Shown: positions 62,060-64,000 of the stretch, piece by piece
Numbering within the stretch: position 1 is the first letter of the stretch
Layout: each line of letters opens with the position of its first letter
Source of the DNA: DATARH01 sp963778385
Lineage (GTDB): Bacteria > Pseudomonadota > Alphaproteobacteria > ATCC43930 > CGMCC-115725
Assembly: GCA_963778385.1 (NCBI GenBank)
Contig: CAVZUA010000037.1
Span: forward strand, 18,342 to 82,341
Length of the DNA: 64,000 bases
Direction: 5' to 3'
The notes under the pieces: model-generated
Database searches by the model: none
Seen by the model: only the letters and a program-made list of their open reading frames with translations
What the model was told of the DNA's origin: nothing
Position numbers and translations under genes: made by a program

Positions 62060-63491
62060 TCGTGTCCCATGGAGTGGTGTAGGAGCTGTGGGTAAGTAGC
62101 CCGCCGTAGCGACCGCCATGAGTCTGGCGGCGGCGGGCTACTTATCCACGGCGGTGGTCATCGCGGACTTCGGTAGGGTTTGGTTGGCACCTTCCACCGA
62201 ACCGAGGACCCGACGATGACCGACGAGATGATGAACCTTCGGGCGCTGCTGGAGAAGAGCGCCGACACCGATCTGCTGCGCGAGATGATCGGCTTCACCG
62301 CCCAGCGCCTGATGGAGCTGGAGGTCGAGGGCCTGACCGGCGCCGCCCACGGCGAACGCAGCCCCGACCGGCTCACCCAGCGCAACGGCTACCGCGATCG
62401 CGACTGGGAGACCCGCGCCGGGACGGTCGAGCTGCGCATCCCGAAGCTGCGCAAGGGCAGCTACTTCCCCGGCTTTCTGGAGCCGCGCCGAATGGCCGAG
62501 AAGGCGCTCACCGCGGTGATCCAGGAAGCCTACATCCAAGGCGTCTCGACCCGCTCGGTCGACGATCTGGTCAAGGCCATGGGGATGACCGGCATCTCCA
62601 AGAGCCAGGTAGCCGGCTGTGCGGCGAGATCGACGGCAAGGTGCAGGCCTTCCTCGACCGGCCGCTCGAGGGCGACTGGCCCTATCTCTGGCTCGACGCG
62701 ACCTATGTGAAGGTCGCGGCAGGACGGGCGCATCGTCTCGGTCGCGGTGATCATCGCGGTCGGCGTCAACAGCGACGGCCGGCGCGAGGTGCTGGGCATG
62801 GACGATCGGTGCGTCGGAGGCCGAGACCTTCTGGACCGACTTCCTGCGCAAGCTCGCGCGCCGCGGGCTGCGCGGCGTCAAGCTCGTGATCTCCGATGCC
62901 CATGAAGGGCTGAAGGCCGCCATCGCCAAGGTACTGAACGCCTCCTGGCAGCGCTGCCGCGTGCACTTCATGCGCAACGTGCTGGCCCATGCCGGCAAGC
63001 AGGGCCGCCGCGTCGTCTCGGCCTTCATCGCCACCGCCTTCGCCCAGGACGACGCCGAGGCGGCCAGGACCCAATGGCGCCAGGTCGCCGACCAGCTGCG
63101 CCCCAAGGTGCCGAAGCTCGCCGCCTTGATGGATCGAGGCCGAGAGCCGACGTGCTCGCCTACATGGACTTCCCCGCCGGCGCACCGGACCAAGCTGCAT
63201 TCCACCAACCCGATCGAGCGCGCTCAACGGCGAGATCAAGCGCCGCACCGAGGTCGTCGGCATCTTCCCCAACGACGAGGCCATCATCCGCCTCGTCGGC
63301 GCAATCCTGCTCGAGCAGAACGATGAGTGGGCGGTTCAGCGCGCCCGCTACATGACGCTGGAAACCATCGCTCCTTTGAGCGACGATCCCATCGTCAAGC
63401 TGCCCGCCGTGGCCGCCTGACAAAACCGGCCAACCCTGCCGGAGACCTGCAGCGACCACCACGCTCCTACACCACCCATGGGGCACGATCC
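62060..63491 (+). mobile_element. IS256-family insertion sequence
   Basis: About 1.43 kb bounded by related inverted ends: on the left CCCATGGAGTGGTGTAGGAGC (62065-62085 region), on the right the reverse complement of GCTCCTACACCACCCATGG (63462-63481 region). GGATATCGG occurs directly outside both ends (62051-62059 and 63492-63500), a 9-bp target duplication as expected for IS256. It contains one Mutator-type transposase gene, now frameshifted. Confidence 0.85.
62216..63420 (+). pseudogene. IS256-family (Mutator-type) transposase, multiply frameshifted
   Basis: About 400 codons. MMNLRALLEKSADTDLLREM, RSPDRLTQRNGYRDRDWETR and ELRIPKLRKGSYFPGFLEPR at the N-terminus are typical of the family. 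The DDE core is spread over frames: WLDATYVKV (first Asp) near 62690, KLVISDAHEGLKAAIAKV (second Asp) near 62880, and NPIERLNGEIKRRTEVVG (Glu) restored across shifts near 63215. The tail LSDDPIVKLPAVAA ends at 63420. At least four indels make it inactive as read. Confidence 0.85.
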
Positions 63492-63500
63492 GGATATCGG

Positions 63501-64000
63501 CCCATTATACTGACCACGGTAATTTGAACCGCTCTTGTAGGATGCATTCTCGCCACATCGCATACTATCCGCATAGGCAAACGAGTTACCGCGCTGGAAC
63601 CTGTCCAAGTGTGCGGCGCGGCGGTCGCCGCTGACGATCGGGAACGCAGCTTGGCGGAGGTACGCTTAATGCGGGGAAGTGGGACGCTTTTACTGTCTCG
63701 GTTTCGTCAAACGCTTCGTTTGTTCGCCGGGGGGCGGATGCGTACAGCGTCGATCGTCGTCCAAGACGTAGCGAGGACCGATACTTGACCTCGCGACAAC
63801 GGCAGGGACGAAAGATCAGTTCGCCCGATCCCGTCCGCCGCGATCGAGGGCATCTCGGGTTGAAAAACGGGTCTTGCCGCCTGTTTCAGCGACAGTGGCG
63901 ACTTTGGTGGTTCGACCGCTCACGAGGCGCGCGGTGGCAATCCAAGGCGAAAAAGGCCTTCGAGCGAGAGGATTTCGTCGAGGCATTCGTTCAATGCGTC
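63501..64000. other. Gene-poor right end of the window
   Basis: 500 bp without a recognisable gene. On the minus strand the last 81 bases (63920-64000) read DALNECLDEILSLEGLFRL, then GLPPRAS and a TGA, which could be the C-terminus of a gene lying beyond the window; this is weak. No terminal repeat or tRNA was seen. Confidence 0.35.

Overview
This is a GC-rich chromosomal window of alphaproteobacterial character. The signs are a PAS_5-type PAS protein, Liv-type ABC transporters beside hydantoinase and amidase genes, dispersed ~100-145 bp palindromic intergenic repeats, and a methionine-salvage block. I cannot assign a genus; Rhodospirillales or Hyphomicrobiales are both plausible.

Layout. 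(1) 0-10 kb holds catabolic genes: a bile-acid/sodium symporter-like carrier, a GMC oxidoreductase with a small partner, an isochorismatase-type hydrolase, a Baeyer-Villiger-type monooxygenase, an MFS carrier and an NtaA/DszA-type FMN monooxygenase. (2) 10.8-21.4 kb holds a branched-chain amino-acid/amide-type ABC importer (livF, livH, a LivM-LivG fusion, a binding protein), then hydantoinase B and A, an AtzG-like small subunit and an amidase. Together they look like uptake and hydrolysis of a cyclic or carbamoylated amide. An Asp-box (BNR) propeller protein follows. (3) 22.8-45.7 kb is a glycolipid or polysaccharide-lipid locus: three intact glycosyltransferases and one broken one, a sulfotransferase-like gene, two methyltransferases, a CDP-alcohol phosphatidyltransferase and an LpxL-like acyltransferase. 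It also carries a five-gene minus-strand operon of a highly reducing type I PKS (KS-AT-DH-MT-like-ER-KR-ACP, no thioesterase), an alpha-oxoamine synthase, a methyltransferase, an unknown membrane-anchored protein and an SDR reductase, plus a Wza-type export lipoprotein. The gene logic resembles the fungal fumonisin trio (Fum1 PKS, Fum8 AOS, Fum13 reductase) and suggests a PKS-made sphingoid-like lipid that is acylated, given a head group and glycosylated or sulfated. (4) 45.8-50.0 kb holds methylthioadenosine salvage (mtnA, mtnP, a HAD phosphatase) facing a class I LsrF-like aldolase and apt. (5) 50.1-52.0 kb holds a cupin, a possible orphan toxin-tip/immunity pair, and a GrdB-like gene interrupted by an in-frame TGA. 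That TGA sits at the first redox position of a CxxC-type motif and is followed at once by a SECIS-like hairpin, so this is a candidate selenoprotein.

(6) 52.1-61.7 kb is a decaying integrated element: a frameshifted tyrosine integrase, two unknown proteins, a CHC2/Toprim primase with a broken helicase, a GHKL ATPase plus Spo11/Topo VIA-like pair (a split topoisomerase VI-like system, both genes with single frameshifts), and small phage-type remnants. An IS256-family insertion with terminal inverted repeats and a 9-bp target duplication follows at 62.06-63.49 kb. All recognised frameshifts lie to the right of 42 kb; the 7.5-kb PKS is intact. The three points most worth following are the PKS-AOS lipid operon, the candidate selenoprotein, and the bacterial split Topo VI-like pair.
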